34,636 nucleotides of DNA, taken from positions 1 to 34,636 of the IMG/VR virus record IMGVR_UViG_3300009684_000008; one strand, given 5' to 3'. This DNA comes from a virus. The first letter of the stretch is position 1. Every line of letters starts with the position of its first letter. Both the position numbers and the translations under genes were made by a program. Of this stretch, positions 6,154 to 13,796 are shown one piece after another. The notes beneath the pieces are model-generated. The model worked only from the letters and a program-made list of their open reading frames with translations, was not told the origin of the DNA and ran no database searches.

Positions 6154-8270
6154 ATGCCACCCTGCGGGTTAGGCTGGCCCTGTGGGGGCTGCATCATGCC
6201 AGGCGGCATACGAGGGGCTGCCTGCTCGGCCTTGATGCGTGCGGTGTCTACCGTCGCGCCATAGCGGGCCACGATCTCTGCGGCCTGCAAGGCGAGATCC
6301 TGGGCCATCTTGTCGCGCTCGCGGTCATCGAGCTGCTGGGCCTTCATGGCCTCAAGCTGCACCTTTTGCAGCTCAGCCTGGCCGCGTGCCATAGCCTTCA
6401 TCTGCTCGGCCTGTAGGTAGGCCGCAGATTGCGGGTCTTGTGGCGGGGGCTGGCCTGCAGCGGCCTGCTGCTGCTGTTGAGCGAGCTGCTGCTCCATTTG
6501 GGCATTCATCGGCTTGTAGTAGCGCTCGGAGGTGCGGATACCGGCATTGAAGAGGATGTCAGACAGCGTGTTGCGCAGCTCTGTCAGGCCAACCAGCGGG
6601 TTGCTGGGGCCATAGGTCTGCAGGATCTGCGTCTGGGTCTGCAGCGTGGCAATCAGCGCCTGCTGCTTCTCTTCTTCGCGCCCGGTGCCCAGGCCGATGT
6701 TAATCGACACATCCATCTCGGCGTTCCAAACGCGGGGATCGATCGGCACGAAGGTGTTAGTCAGGCGGGCCATCTCAGGCGCGCGGGCGTGCTTAATGGT
6801 CAGCCGCAACATCAGCCGGAACAGGCTGCGCATGCCGCCCTCGGCCAGATTGCGGGCCATCGTCTCGACCTGCCCTGCGGCTGCTTGGATTGTGGCAGTG
6901 ACGGCAGCCTTGGTGGTGCTTTGGAGGGCGTCAGGGTCAAGGCCTTGAGATGCGCGCGTCACGCCTGTTTTCTCTTCGACGAGCATGTCGATGTATTGAA
7001 GTGCGGGCAGGGTCTGCCCTGCCACAAAGGGCACCGATAAATCCTGAATTTGGCCAACTTGGCGCATGCGGACAATGCCGCCGATCTCGTTATTCATCAG
7101 GTCCGAGACGTTCACCTGGCCCTCGACATAACCAATGCGCGGGCTGTTGGTCATCGTGACGTTGTCGAGGATGCCGCGCAGGGTCGCGGTGGCCGCGTCC
7201 TGCTCGTTCTTGATCAGGTCATAGATCGACCGGCCAAAGAAGGCGTGCGGCTCCGGGTCAATCTCGAAAATGGCGAAAGGGCTCTCGTCGCAGGGGCCAT
7301 AGTCGAGAAGCTCGTAACCGACACCGCCAAGCAGAAAGCGGTGCAGGACGGGCACGCCGGTGCCGTCCACATCGACCCGCATGTAGGCCTCGGTCAGCGT
7401 CACCTTCTTCATTGAAGGGTCGGCGGGGCTCTCGTCATTTGTGACGGTGGTCTTGCGCGGCAAGCGCGCCATGCGCTCTTGCTCGCTCAGATCGTTGCCG
7501 CCATCGTCGAAGCTGCCAAGGTCGGCCACAGCGTCGAAGGCAAAGCCCATCTCAACCAAGTCGCCGACGCGCAGCTCAACACGCTGGCCGTGGATGTATG
7601 CCGTATGGACATCGCGGGCGCGGCTATCGACGAAGAACTCTTCAGGCGGCACGCTGTCCACCATGATCTGGCCATGCGTCTCTGTGCGGCTGATCTTGAT
7701 ATCATGCGCTGCAGCCATCGCTGGCTGGCCGTCAGGGCCAATCACCTGGTCCTGTGATTGCGAGTGCTCGATCACCTCGACGCCAGGCTCGTTGACGACA
7801 AGCATCAGCTCTTCGTCGGTCAGGTCGGTGAACGTGAAGATCTCAGCCTTGGACTTGTCTTCCCACCAGGCCTTGACGATGCCGGTCTTCTTGCGAAGGG
7901 CGTCGTCAAAGGCATCATTGAGAATGCGAAAACCACCAGCCTGCTCGAACTTCTTCTGAACATAGACCGTGGCCTGGGAAGCGCCCGCTACATCTTCGGG
8001 GCCGATCGGGATGAACTCGACGGGCTTTTCATGCGACAGAAAGATCCGCATGAGGCTCGGCTTGATCGCCCGGATGGTGTCGCGGATCTTGGTGGCGACG
8101 ACCTTGGAGCGGCCCTCTTCCTCGCCAATATCCACGCCGCCATCGAAGTAGAGCTGCGCTTTAATGCGTTCGGGGGCGAGGTCGCTTTCAATGAAGCTGA
8201 TAGCATCGCCAATGGCGCTGGAAACCAGCGCCTGCAGCTCATCCTTGGTCTTTGCTTTTAGCTTCGCCAA
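6150..8270 (-). CDS. Portal protein (SU10/P22-like)
   Basis: A 706-aa protein, the usual size of podovirus portals that carry a barrel. It starts with a helical wing segment, has an IRDTIRAIKPSLMRIF motif near residues 62-78, and a central clip/stem region including SIYDLIKNEQDAATATLRG near residues 350-368, both hallmarks of the SU10/BPP-1 portal group. The last 130 residues are rich in Q, A and M (coiled coil, then a Pro/Gly/Met tail), fitting the barrel that extends into the head. The dodecamer is the DNA channel and terminase dock. It follows a likely promoter at 8297-8325 and leads the head gene cluster. Confidence 0.92.
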   Translation of the reverse strand: MAKLKAKTKDELQALVSSAIGDAISFIESDLAPERIKAQLYFDGGVDIGEEEGRSKVVATKIRDTIRAIKPSLMRIFLSHEKPVEFIPIGPEDVAGASQATVYVQKKFEQAGGFRILNDAFDDALRKKTGIVKAWWEDKSKAEIFTFTDLTDEELMLVVNEPGVEVIEHSQSQDQVIGPDGQPAMAAAHDIKISRTETHGQIMVDSVPPEEFFVDSRARDVHTAYIHGQRVELRVGDLVEMGFAFDAVADLGSFDDGGNDLSEQERMARLPRKTTVTNDESPADPSMKKVTLTEAYMRVDVDGTGVPVLHRFLLGGVGYELLDYGPCDESPFAIFEIDPEPHAFFGRSIYDLIKNEQDAATATLRGILDNVTMTNSPRIGYVEGQVNVSDLMNNEIGGIVRMRQVGQIQDLSVPFVAGQTLPALQYIDMLVEEKTGVTRASQGLDPDALQSTTKAAVTATIQAAAGQVETMARNLAEGGMRSLFRLMLRLTIKHARAPEMARLTNTFVPIDPRVWNAEMDVSINIGLGTGREEEKQQALIATLQTQTQILQTYGPSNPLVGLTELRNTLSDILFNAGIRTSERYYKPMNAQMEQQLAQQQQQAAAGQPPPQDPQSAAYLQAEQMKAMARGQAELQKVQLEAMKAQQLDDRERDKMAQDLALQAAEIVARYGATVDTARIKAEQAAPRMPPGMMQPPQGQPNPQGGM

Positions 8271-8296
8271 GTGATGCCCCCATGCGATCTAGGGGC

Positions 8297-8325
8297 AATA
8301 TACAACTTTTACGGGTTGTCTACAA
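8297..8325 (-). promoter_or_regulatory. Likely late promoter upstream of the portal gene, overlapped by a palindrome
   Basis: On the minus strand TTGTAG (8325-8320), a 17-base spacer and TATATT (8302-8297) form a sigma70-like promoter about 27 bases before the portal ATG. The palindrome GGTTGT-CT-ACAACC (8314-8327) covers the -35 box, so a regulator could act here. The -35 match is only half of consensus, so activation may be needed. Confidence 0.45.
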
Positions 8326-8340
8326 CCAGAGCGGATGCTT

Positions 8341-8721
8341 TCACTCCGTGGCGGTATAATCCTTGCGCTCCCAGGCCTGGCAGGCGCGCAGGTTGTGGCA
8401 GATGAAATCGAACTTGTGGCAGAAGCCGCGCCCGCCGCCGTCAGCATCGAATGCGTTGAAGGGGATGGCCTCCATGGCGCGTATCATCTCCGGCGTGTTC
8501 TCGAAATAGTCGCAGTTGGCGCAGAGCTGGCGGCGCGCTTCGCCGTCAGAGATGCCCCAGATCTCGGCAAGACGGGCCCAGTATTCTGGGTTCGCGCCTG
8601 GCTTCGGCGAGGCCTTCTCCGGGCCAAGGTTCCAATCAGCCGCAACGCGGTCGAGCGTCTTCTTGTTCTGTGCCGCTGTGACCATCTTTGGCGTGATGAT
8701 CCGCCCGGTTGTCGTATCCAT
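8341..8721 (-). CDS. Cys-rich protein, possible metal or iron-sulfur binder (126 aa)
   Basis: The start overlaps the outer-spanin stop (TAATG). The N-terminal third is a basic linker; residues about 53-90 hold a helical GISDGEARRQLCANC region, and the C-terminal half carries Cys-x2-Cys, then GFCHKFDFICHNLRACQAW, giving five Cys and two His in about 50 residues. The spacing of Cys with a following CxAW tail recalls small phage proteins in marine podoviruses that I have seen described as iron-sulfur-like or structural. Whether it binds zinc or an iron-sulfur cluster cannot be told from sequence. It lies between lysis genes and the portal promoter, so it may be a virion or lysis-timing protein. 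Confidence 0.68.
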   Translation of the reverse strand: MDTTTGRIITPKMVTAAQNKKTLDRVAADWNLGPEKASPKPGANPEYWARLAEIWGISDGEARRQLCANCDYFENTPEMIRAMEAIPFNAFDADGGGRGFCHKFDFICHNLRACQAWERKDYTATE

Positions 8722-8960
8722 TAGTTAAACCTTTTCAGCTTCGGGCAGGCCGCAGCCTGAATGTCGTAAGCGCGGCCAATCTCGGCCTGCGTCTGCTCGG
8801 TGTCGTGACGCGATCTGCCAGGCAGACTGTCGCGCCACTGGATGCACACCTCGCGCTCAGTCTCTGTATCCACGGAGATCTGCGGGCTGCAGGCTGATAG
8901 GATCAGCGCGCACAGCGTCAACATGGTCGCGGATCTGATTGGCATGCTCACGGTCAACAT
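8721..8960 (-). CDS. Outer-membrane spanin subunit (Rz1-like lipoprotein)
   Basis: I place the start at ATG 8960, with AAGG six bases upstream. The 79-aa product begins with a signal (MLTVSMPIRSATMLTLCALI) followed by the lipobox L-S-A-C, so Cys24 would be lipidated and the mature protein anchored to the outer membrane. The rest is short and polar with two more Cys. Its first 104 bases overlap the inner spanin gene in another frame, the classic Rz/Rz1 arrangement. The pair would fuse inner and outer membranes after endolysin action, which implies a Gram-negative host. Assigned from lipobox plus overlap; spanins share little sequence. Confidence 0.8.
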   Translation of the reverse strand: MLTVSMPIRSATMLTLCALILSACSPQISVDTETEREVCIQWRDSLPGRSRHDTEQTQAEIGRAYDIQAAACPKLKRFN

Positions 8961-9069
8961 CCTTTGCCTTGGCGACTGCCACAGCAGCCCCGCTCCCCTT
9001 AGCAACTGCTCCACCGAGCAAGATGCCAAAGATCACGGTGACCGCCCTGATGATCGCCGACCAGATCAC
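8857..9069 (-). CDS. Inner-membrane spanin subunit (Rz-like)
   Basis: The most likely start is GTG 9069, overlapping the holin stop by four bases (GTGA), which gives 70 aa. An in-frame ATG at 9108 would lie inside the holin frame and add a non-membrane leader, so I disfavour it. Residues 2-22 (IWSAIIRAVTVIFGILLGGA) form an N-terminal membrane anchor, followed by Ala/Lys-rich and charged helix (VAKAKDVDREHANQIRDHV) that would cross the periplasm. This is shorter than typical Rz. The outer-spanin gene begins inside it. Function is inferred from topology, overlap and its place after holin and endolysin. Confidence 0.68.
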   Translation of the reverse strand: MIWSAIIRAVTVIFGILLGGAVAKGSGAAVAVAKAKDVDREHANQIRDHVDAVRADPISLQPADLRGYRD

Positions 9070-9257
9070 TGAGGAGCCGCAACCTTGCGCTTGGCCATGT
9101 AGGACCATGCACCGGCGGCAATCGTGGCGCCCGCGCCGCCAACGGTGGCGACAAGCTCGGCGTCAGCCCAGCCCTTGCCGATTGCGTAACCGCCAATGGC
9201 GGCAATGAGAGCGCGGACGATGCCGCCGATTTGATCGCCAGACATGTGTTTTTCCAT
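9066..9257 (-). CDS. Holin (two membrane segments, Pam3 gp28-like), possible dual start
   Basis: A 63-aa protein with two hydrophobic helices: residues about 10-27 (IGGIVRALIAAIGGYAIG) and 33-53 (LVATVGGAGATIAAGAWSY), ending in a basic tail MAKRKVAAPQ. Size, Gly content and position right after the endolysin fit small class II holins such as the Pam3 gp28 group. A second ATG at codon 5 (9245) has a GGA eight or nine bases upstream, while the first ATG has no clear site. The two products would differ by MEKH, which recalls dual-start holin/antiholin pairs. It would form membrane holes at the programmed time. Confidence 0.78.
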   Translation of the reverse strand: MEKHMSGDQIGGIVRALIAAIGGYAIGKGWADAELVATVGGAGATIAAGAWSYMAKRKVAAPQ

Positions 9258-9263
9258 TCTATG

Positions 9264-9668
9264 TTACGGGTAGGCTTTGAACGGCAGCTGGTAGTGCGGG
9301 CCGTCGGGAAATGTCGTCCAAGTGCCGCCCCACTCGATCGGGATGTGCACATCCTTGGCGGCCAGGACGACCCATGGGGCCAGCTTGCGCATTACGGGCC
9401 AGTTATACATCTCCTCGACCTCGATCTTGCCGTCCTTGTCGAGGTCCAGAAGGGGCACCAGATCCACGGCATGGCCGGTGATGTGGCGGCTCTTCATCGT
9501 CTTAGATGCGCCCTTCGCGACCATCTCAACCTGGCGCGCCTTGGTGCGCAGGCCTTCGGTGATCACAAAGTCGATTGGGCTGCTCTCCAGCGCACGGTCC
9601 ATGATCTTGCGCAGATCAGGGTGGATGCCCTCGAGGCCCTTTAGGCTGCGCGCCGACCAGGTTTTCAT
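9264..9668 (-). CDS. Endolysin: M15-family L-Ala-D-Glu peptidase with an EF-hand loop
   Basis: A 134-aa zinc peptidase of the VanY/M15C type. Zinc ligands are His62 and Asp69 in SRHITGHAVDL and His125 in DGPHYQ; Glu112 in EWGGTW is the expected catalytic base. Residues 75-86 (DLDKDGKIEVEE) are a perfect canonical EF-hand loop (D-x-D-x-D-G-x-I-x-x-x-E). The phage T5 peptidase of this family is known to be calcium-regulated through a similar loop. No signal peptide is seen, so it needs the holin to reach the wall. The ATG overlaps the previous stop (ATGA). It cuts the peptide stems of peptidoglycan. Confidence 0.92.
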   Translation of the reverse strand: MKTWSARSLKGLEGIHPDLRKIMDRALESSPIDFVITEGLRTKARQVEMVAKGASKTMKSRHITGHAVDLVPLLDLDKDGKIEVEEMYNWPVMRKLAPWVVLAAKDVHIPIEWGGTWTTFPDGPHYQLPFKAYP

Positions 9669-10034
9669 TGTAGGTGCTCCTTGATCGACGAGGCCATGTG
9701 CTCAGGCGTGAATTGGCCAACCGCGCAGCGCTGCTGCATCTGGTCGCCGGGGTATATTAGCACAACCTCTGGTGGCAGTGCGACCAGGGCCACAATGTTG
9801 GTGTTGGCCGTCACATTGCCCTTAAAAAAGCTGAATGTGTCATTTTTTGCCATCGATGCCGTCTTGACCTGTACCGTCAGCAGCCTGCCGCTTGGCGTCC
9901 TGATCCAGAAGTCGTGTTCGTCGCGGTTGACGTTGGCCACCTGGATGCCGTTGCGCTCGAGGATGTATGCCGCGAGGAGCTCGCCAACCCTGCCAACCTT
10001 GTGAGCGGCGCGTCTTCGGTCCAGGGTTACCAGG
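9665..10034 (-). CDS. PD-(D/E)XK nuclease-like protein, start codon uncertain
   Basis: From a GTG at 9940 the frame gives 91 aa, but the family core starts earlier. Upstream codons encode RRAAHKVGRVGELLAAYILE, the conserved GxxGE..AA..L helix of PD-(D/E)XK proteins, then NVNRDEHDFWI, then GRLLTVQVKTAS with the D...QVK catalytic pattern. That frame is open back to about 10060, yet holds no ATG, GTG or TTG before the helix; the candidate is CTG at 10034, right after the stop of the 75-aa gene (TAG at 10037). The full product would be about 122 aa. It may be a small nuclease or a structural relic of one. It sits inside the lysis cassette, which is unusual. Confidence 0.7.
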
Positions 10035-10262
10035 CTATTTCCGCAACGCGGCTTCGATGCTGTCGAGCTTGGTCACAATGGCGTCCAGCGTCCGCCGCAT
10101 ATCGCGGAACTCGCGGTCATGCGCCTGCTTGCCAGCCTCGATCTGCGCTTCCATCACCGCCAGCTTGGTCGCGTGGGCCTGCAGCTTTGTGTGCAGCATC
10201 CACACGAAACCCGCGACGGGGAAGATGACGTACTTCAGGAACATGTCGAGCATGTCGGTCAT
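10035..10262 (-). CDS. Small membrane protein with a coiled coil (75 aa)
   Basis: Residues about 6-22 (DMFLKYVIFPVAGFVWM) form one membrane segment, followed by a charged helix to the end with heptad-like spacing (LAVMEAQIEAGKQAHDREF and MRRTLDAIVTKLDSIEAAL). The topology resembles XhlA-type or Rz-like proteins: an N-terminal anchor with a long cytoplasmic or periplasmic coil. It lies at the head of the lysis cassette, just after the 569-aa gene, so a holin-associated or extra spanin-like role is possible. I cannot choose between these from sequence. Confidence 0.7.
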   Translation of the reverse strand: MTDMLDMFLKYVIFPVAGFVWMLHTKLQAHATKLAVMEAQIEAGKQAHDREFRDMRRTLDAIVTKLDSIEAALRK

Positions 10263-10296
10263 GGGCGGGTGCCTTTGGTGTTATGATGGGTCGCCA

Positions 10297-12006
10297 TCAG
10301 TATTCTTCCCGTGGGTCACGAGATAGCAGCCCGCCACCCAGGGCCGTTGCGGTGCCACCCACGCCAAGTGGAACGGCCAACGGAGAGTTGCGCGCAGCAA
10401 AGTCAGTGAACTGCCCCAAGCGGTCAGTGCCGCGCTCCCTGGCGCGCTTATCAAGCGTGCGCCGGAAGAGATCCATAAACGTGCCCTGGCTCTCATCTGC
10501 CAGGCCCGTTACGTCGCCCGCACCCATCCACAGGTTCGCCTGGAACTGCGCCGGTGTCATCCCCCGTGCCGCAGAGAGGCGTTGGGCCATCGTTTCAAGA
10601 GAGGAGTACTCGTTGGCGTTCGGCACATCGAGCCATGCTTGAGGGACATCCTTGAAGAGCGAAGTATCCTTCAGAACGCCATCCTGCGCAGCCTTGTATA
10701 GGTTTGCCTCGGTGACCATCTGGCCCGTGCCCGTCTTGCGGGTCTTGATATAGGGGTCAATGGCATCGCCGTAGGCATTCCTTAGCCTTTCAAGGTTAGC
10801 GCCGGAGAGGCCAGCCTGAGCTGATAGAAAGTCGGTTCCGCCATCGCTCATTGCGAGAATGCGCATAAAGTGCTTGTCGGCAGCGATGTTTGCCTCAGAT
10901 CCAAGCAAGTCATTACGGAAGCCCTTCACCTTCGGGTTAGCTTTCAGCCAATTGCTCCGCTCGCCCTTAGTCAGGCCCGCCGGGGGGGTTTCAACCCACC
11001 GTCCATCAAGTTGGGCCAGTATGTTCTTGGCATGGTTGCCCTGCATGACGTGGCCATAACGATAGTTGTCGGGGGCATTGGGCACATTGATGCCAAGCTC
11101 TTTTGCTGCGTCTGCCGGTGTGATGCCGCCGAGCGAAACACGTTCAGCCACCGCCCGACGCGGGCCGGGGGCCAGATTAAAGTAGAAACTCGCATTGCGC
11201 ATATTTGATGGCACATCTGAGCCGGTGGATGTCGCGCCGACCGTGTCGATATAATCACGCCATAATGTATCGCCAGCGCCTTCGCCATACTGATCCATGA
11301 ACCAGTTACGCATCTCTTCGCTGTTGTACCAATCTGACCCGCCCAGGGTCTGGCCCCTGCCGATATAGCTGTCAAATGTCGAATGGATCGGATGCGCCGG
11401 GTCTTCTGTTGACCCAATCAGGCGTGCCATGCGATCGGTGGGCTTCGTCGGCTCATAGCGCGGGTATTCCGTTGTGCGGTTAGGGGCCGCGCCCCGGTAT
11501 TCCGGCAGAGACCCGGCGGGCCAACCCATTGTCTCAACGCCAGGGCGCATCACTGGGCCGCCGTTGTGGCCAATCATCGCAGACCTGGGGAAGTCCATGC
11601 CCATCCGCAGAGCGCCCTCTGGTGAGGGGCCAGCACCAGCGCCGAGGGTTACTAGGCCAGCCATACTCCCAATGTCGCCGTAAGAGACCGGCTTGCCTGC
11701 CATGGCATTGGCGGGGACTGAGATGGCATCCCAAATACCTTTGGCCACGCCATTGGCTAGGCCGCTGGCAGTGCCGACAGGGTCATCCCGCACGGATCGA
11801 TATGCGCCCTTGATGGCAGACTGTGTTTTGGGTGCGGTGGGCTCAAACAGGTATTCGGTGCCATCGAACCGAGATCTTCGGATCTTTTGGCCAAGCTCAT
11901 CATGGCCGACAATAGGATCGATTTCAGGATTTGCCCCGGCAGGCAACCCCATAGGATTATATGCGAGGCCGTCCGCCTTTGGGGCGAGGAAATCGAAGAC
12001 CCCCAT
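10297..12006 (-). CDS. Large probable internal virion protein (569 aa), function unknown
   Basis: A 569-aa soluble protein between the large terminase and lysis genes. The N-terminal 120 residues include a glycine/alanine-rich weakly hydrophobic part (about residues 75-125). The middle has a TRP-rich patch around residues 215-250 and an ADAAKELGI motif (about 300), and the C-terminal third holds a MTPAQFQANLWMGAGDVTGL stretch then a TFMDLFRRTLDKRARERG helix. I recall this last pattern in conserved phage proteins of unknown role. ATG at 12006 has no clear ribosome-binding site; it overlaps the TGA of an 11-codon frame starting at 12041, so coupling is possible. Internal virion or injected protein is a guess from size. 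Confidence 0.6.
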   Translation of the reverse strand: MGVFDFLAPKADGLAYNPMGLPAGANPEIDPIVGHDELGQKIRRSRFDGTEYLFEPTAPKTQSAIKGAYRSVRDDPVGTASGLANGVAKGIWDAISVPANAMAGKPVSYGDIGSMAGLVTLGAGAGPSPEGALRMGMDFPRSAMIGHNGGPVMRPGVETMGWPAGSLPEYRGAAPNRTTEYPRYEPTKPTDRMARLIGSTEDPAHPIHSTFDSYIGRGQTLGGSDWYNSEEMRNWFMDQYGEGAGDTLWRDYIDTVGATSTGSDVPSNMRNASFYFNLAPGPRRAVAERVSLGGITPADAAKELGINVPNAPDNYRYGHVMQGNHAKNILAQLDGRWVETPPAGLTKGERSNWLKANPKVKGFRNDLLGSEANIAADKHFMRILAMSDGGTDFLSAQAGLSGANLERLRNAYGDAIDPYIKTRKTGTGQMVTEANLYKAAQDGVLKDTSLFKDVPQAWLDVPNANEYSSLETMAQRLSAARGMTPAQFQANLWMGAGDVTGLADESQGTFMDLFRRTLDKRARERGTDRLGQFTDFAARNSPLAVPLGVGGTATALGGGLLSRDPREEY

Positions 12007-12067
12007 CAGCAGCGCTGGCCAATAGATTTGCTGGTCTTCATCACAGGATCACCCTCGCCTAGCCATA

Positions 12068-12089
12068 TGTATGCTGCGCGCAGCATACA
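12068..12089. promoter_or_regulatory. 22-bp perfect palindrome between the large terminase and the 569-aa gene
   Basis: The half-site TGTATGCTGCG is followed directly by its exact reverse complement, with no loop, in the 117-bp gap between two minus-strand genes. No T-run follows on either strand, so it is not a standard terminator. It could be a dimeric regulator's operator or an RNA processing hairpin. Confidence 0.6.
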
Positions 12090-12123
12090 CTACCGAGAGT
12101 TGTAGAGGAATGCAGGGGCCGGA

Positions 12124-13581
12124 TCAGGCAACGCCCTTCAAGCCGCGCTTCATTGGCTTGTTCCAGTTGCCGCTCGAGGAGGAGCCGTAGAGGGCCACGG
12201 CAGCGTCAGCTGCCATGGTCATCACGACAGCGTCAGCAAGGTCAGGCGAGCGCAGCCCGCGCTTCTTCAGGTCGCCCTTGCTCTCGACCTGCATCTTGCC
12301 AGAACTGCTGAACTTAAAGCGCGGACCGGCAAGCTCTGCCATCAGATCCTCATCCTTGGGCAGGCGGCAGCCGCGCTGCTCCAGCCAGGCCTTCGTCGCA
12401 AACCACAGCTCGGCCCGCAGGTTGATATAGGTACCCTTCATCGACGGGCTCTCGCTGACGTTAATGCCGCGCGCGGGCAGCTTGAGCTCGCGCAAGCGGT
12501 CAACAACGCCAGATCCAAGGCCAATGCTGTCCACCAAGATCTCGACCGGCTGCAGGTAGGTCGGCTGCGATTGGTACTCGGCCACAACGGCGCCGGTGAG
12601 CTGCATCAGATCGAGACCCGCCCACCGCTTCACCTCGGTGATCACCTGACCCCGGCGCTTCGCCAGGGCCGATCGGTCAGTGCCAAAACGCGCCACATCC
12701 AAAGCCCAGATTGCCGGGGCCTTGTCGTCCTCGACGATGTCGCGGTTCATCGCCGCGTCAGTCAAGTGCATGGGAATGACGGTGTCGTCGTCGGACAGGG
12801 GGAACTCGCCAAGAACGCGCACCCTGAAGGCGTTGCTGTCCTCGCCGTACCGCTGTTTCATCTCCTCGACGTAGACCTTGGACACGCGGGGGCTATCCAC
12901 GCACGACACGCGCTTGGTCCACCAGTGCTCTTTGAGCCGGTTGTGCGTGTCAAAGAAAAAGCCGCTGGATCTCGTCGGGTTGCCAAGAAGGATCGTGGCA
13001 GCCTCAGTGCCAGACATCGACCCCGCCGCAGCCTCAAACACCGCCTCCGGCACACCAGAGGCCTCGTCGGCAATCAGCAGAACATGGTCAGCGTGAATGC
13101 CAGCAAGGGCCTCTGGGCTCTCTGCGCGGCTCGTCCGTGCCGATATAAAGCCGGTTTCCGGCGCAGCCTTGATCTCAATGCGGTCGCTCTTCACGATCAG
13201 CAGCTCTTGGAGCTGCTCCGGCAGCTGGTTCACCCAGCGCTTAATCTCGGCAAACAAGGCGTCGAAGAGCTGCGCGCTGGTCGGTGCCGTGATCACGATC
13301 TTGACCGGGTAGCGGGTCAGCAAGAACCAGATGCACAAGATGGCCACCGTCGTCGACTTGCCAACGCCGTGGCCGGAACGGATCGAGATGCGGCGCTCGC
13401 CGGTGGCCACGGCCATCATCACCTCGGCCTGCCATGGGTCGAGATCGATCCCCAGCACCTCCTTGGCAAACAGCACAGGATCGTCACGGTAGCGGCGCAC
13501 CCAATCAACGAAGGCATTCGCATCCGGCAACGGCGGAGCCGGGCCCGCCATGGCCTTGTCGCGCTCTTCGCGCGCCGTCAA
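12124..13581 (-). CDS. terL: Terminase large subunit
   Basis: A 485-aa DNA-packaging motor. The ATPase has Walker A at residues 69-77 (SGHGVGKST) and Walker B at about 166-173 (HVLLIADE, with the following Glu as catalytic). The nuclease domain has Asp295 in ALDVARFGTD, Asp351 in VDSIGLG and Asp447/Asp450 in RSPDLADAV, the expected RNase H-like triad. It docks on the portal, pumps DNA into the head and cuts it. The frame opens at TTG 13581 (TTGA overlap with the previous stop); ATG 13551 inside it is an alternative. The circularly closed contig would suit headful cutting, but this cannot be shown from the gene alone. Confidence 0.95.
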   Translation of the reverse strand: MTAREERDKAMAGPAPPLPDANAFVDWVRRYRDDPVLFAKEVLGIDLDPWQAEVMMAVATGERRISIRSGHGVGKSTTVAILCIWFLLTRYPVKIVITAPTSAQLFDALFAEIKRWVNQLPEQLQELLIVKSDRIEIKAAPETGFISARTSRAESPEALAGIHADHVLLIADEASGVPEAVFEAAAGSMSGTEAATILLGNPTRSSGFFFDTHNRLKEHWWTKRVSCVDSPRVSKVYVEEMKQRYGEDSNAFRVRVLGEFPLSDDDTVIPMHLTDAAMNRDIVEDDKAPAIWALDVARFGTDRSALAKRRGQVITEVKRWAGLDLMQLTGAVVAEYQSQPTYLQPVEILVDSIGLGSGVVDRLRELKLPARGINVSESPSMKGTYINLRAELWFATKAWLEQRGCRLPKDEDLMAELAGPRFKFSSSGKMQVESKGDLKKRGLRSPDLADAVVMTMAADAAVALYGSSSSGNWNKPMKRGLKGVA

Positions 13582-13796
13582 TTCACCCGCTCCTGCACCA
13601 AAGGCTCAAAGCCGTCGATCTCGATCTCGTCCGCCATCTCGCGCAGTAGGTCGATGGCGTCGTCTTCGCTGAGAGAGGTGACGGTCGTCACCTCACCCTT
13701 GGCGTCAGACCTGATCAGGATAAAGTCATCGTCTGGGCCGAAGTCCATTAGGGTGCGCTGGATCGCTGGCTTATCGCCCTCACTCATCGGTGACAT
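13578..13796 (-). CDS. Small acidic protein between the terminase genes (72 aa)
   Basis: ATG 13796 has GGAGG six bases upstream inside the end of the small terminase gene, so it is the better start; ATG 13787 is the alternative. The product is acidic, with a short beta hairpin (DDDFILIRSDAKGEVTTV) and a helix (SEDDAIDLLREMADEIEI). Its stop overlaps the large terminase start. Coupling with both terminase genes suggests a packaging or structural cofactor, but I do not recognise the family. Confidence 0.68.
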   Translation of the reverse strand: MSPMSEGDKPAIQRTLMDFGPDDDFILIRSDAKGEVTTVTSLSEDDAIDLLREMADEIEIDGFEPLVQERVN

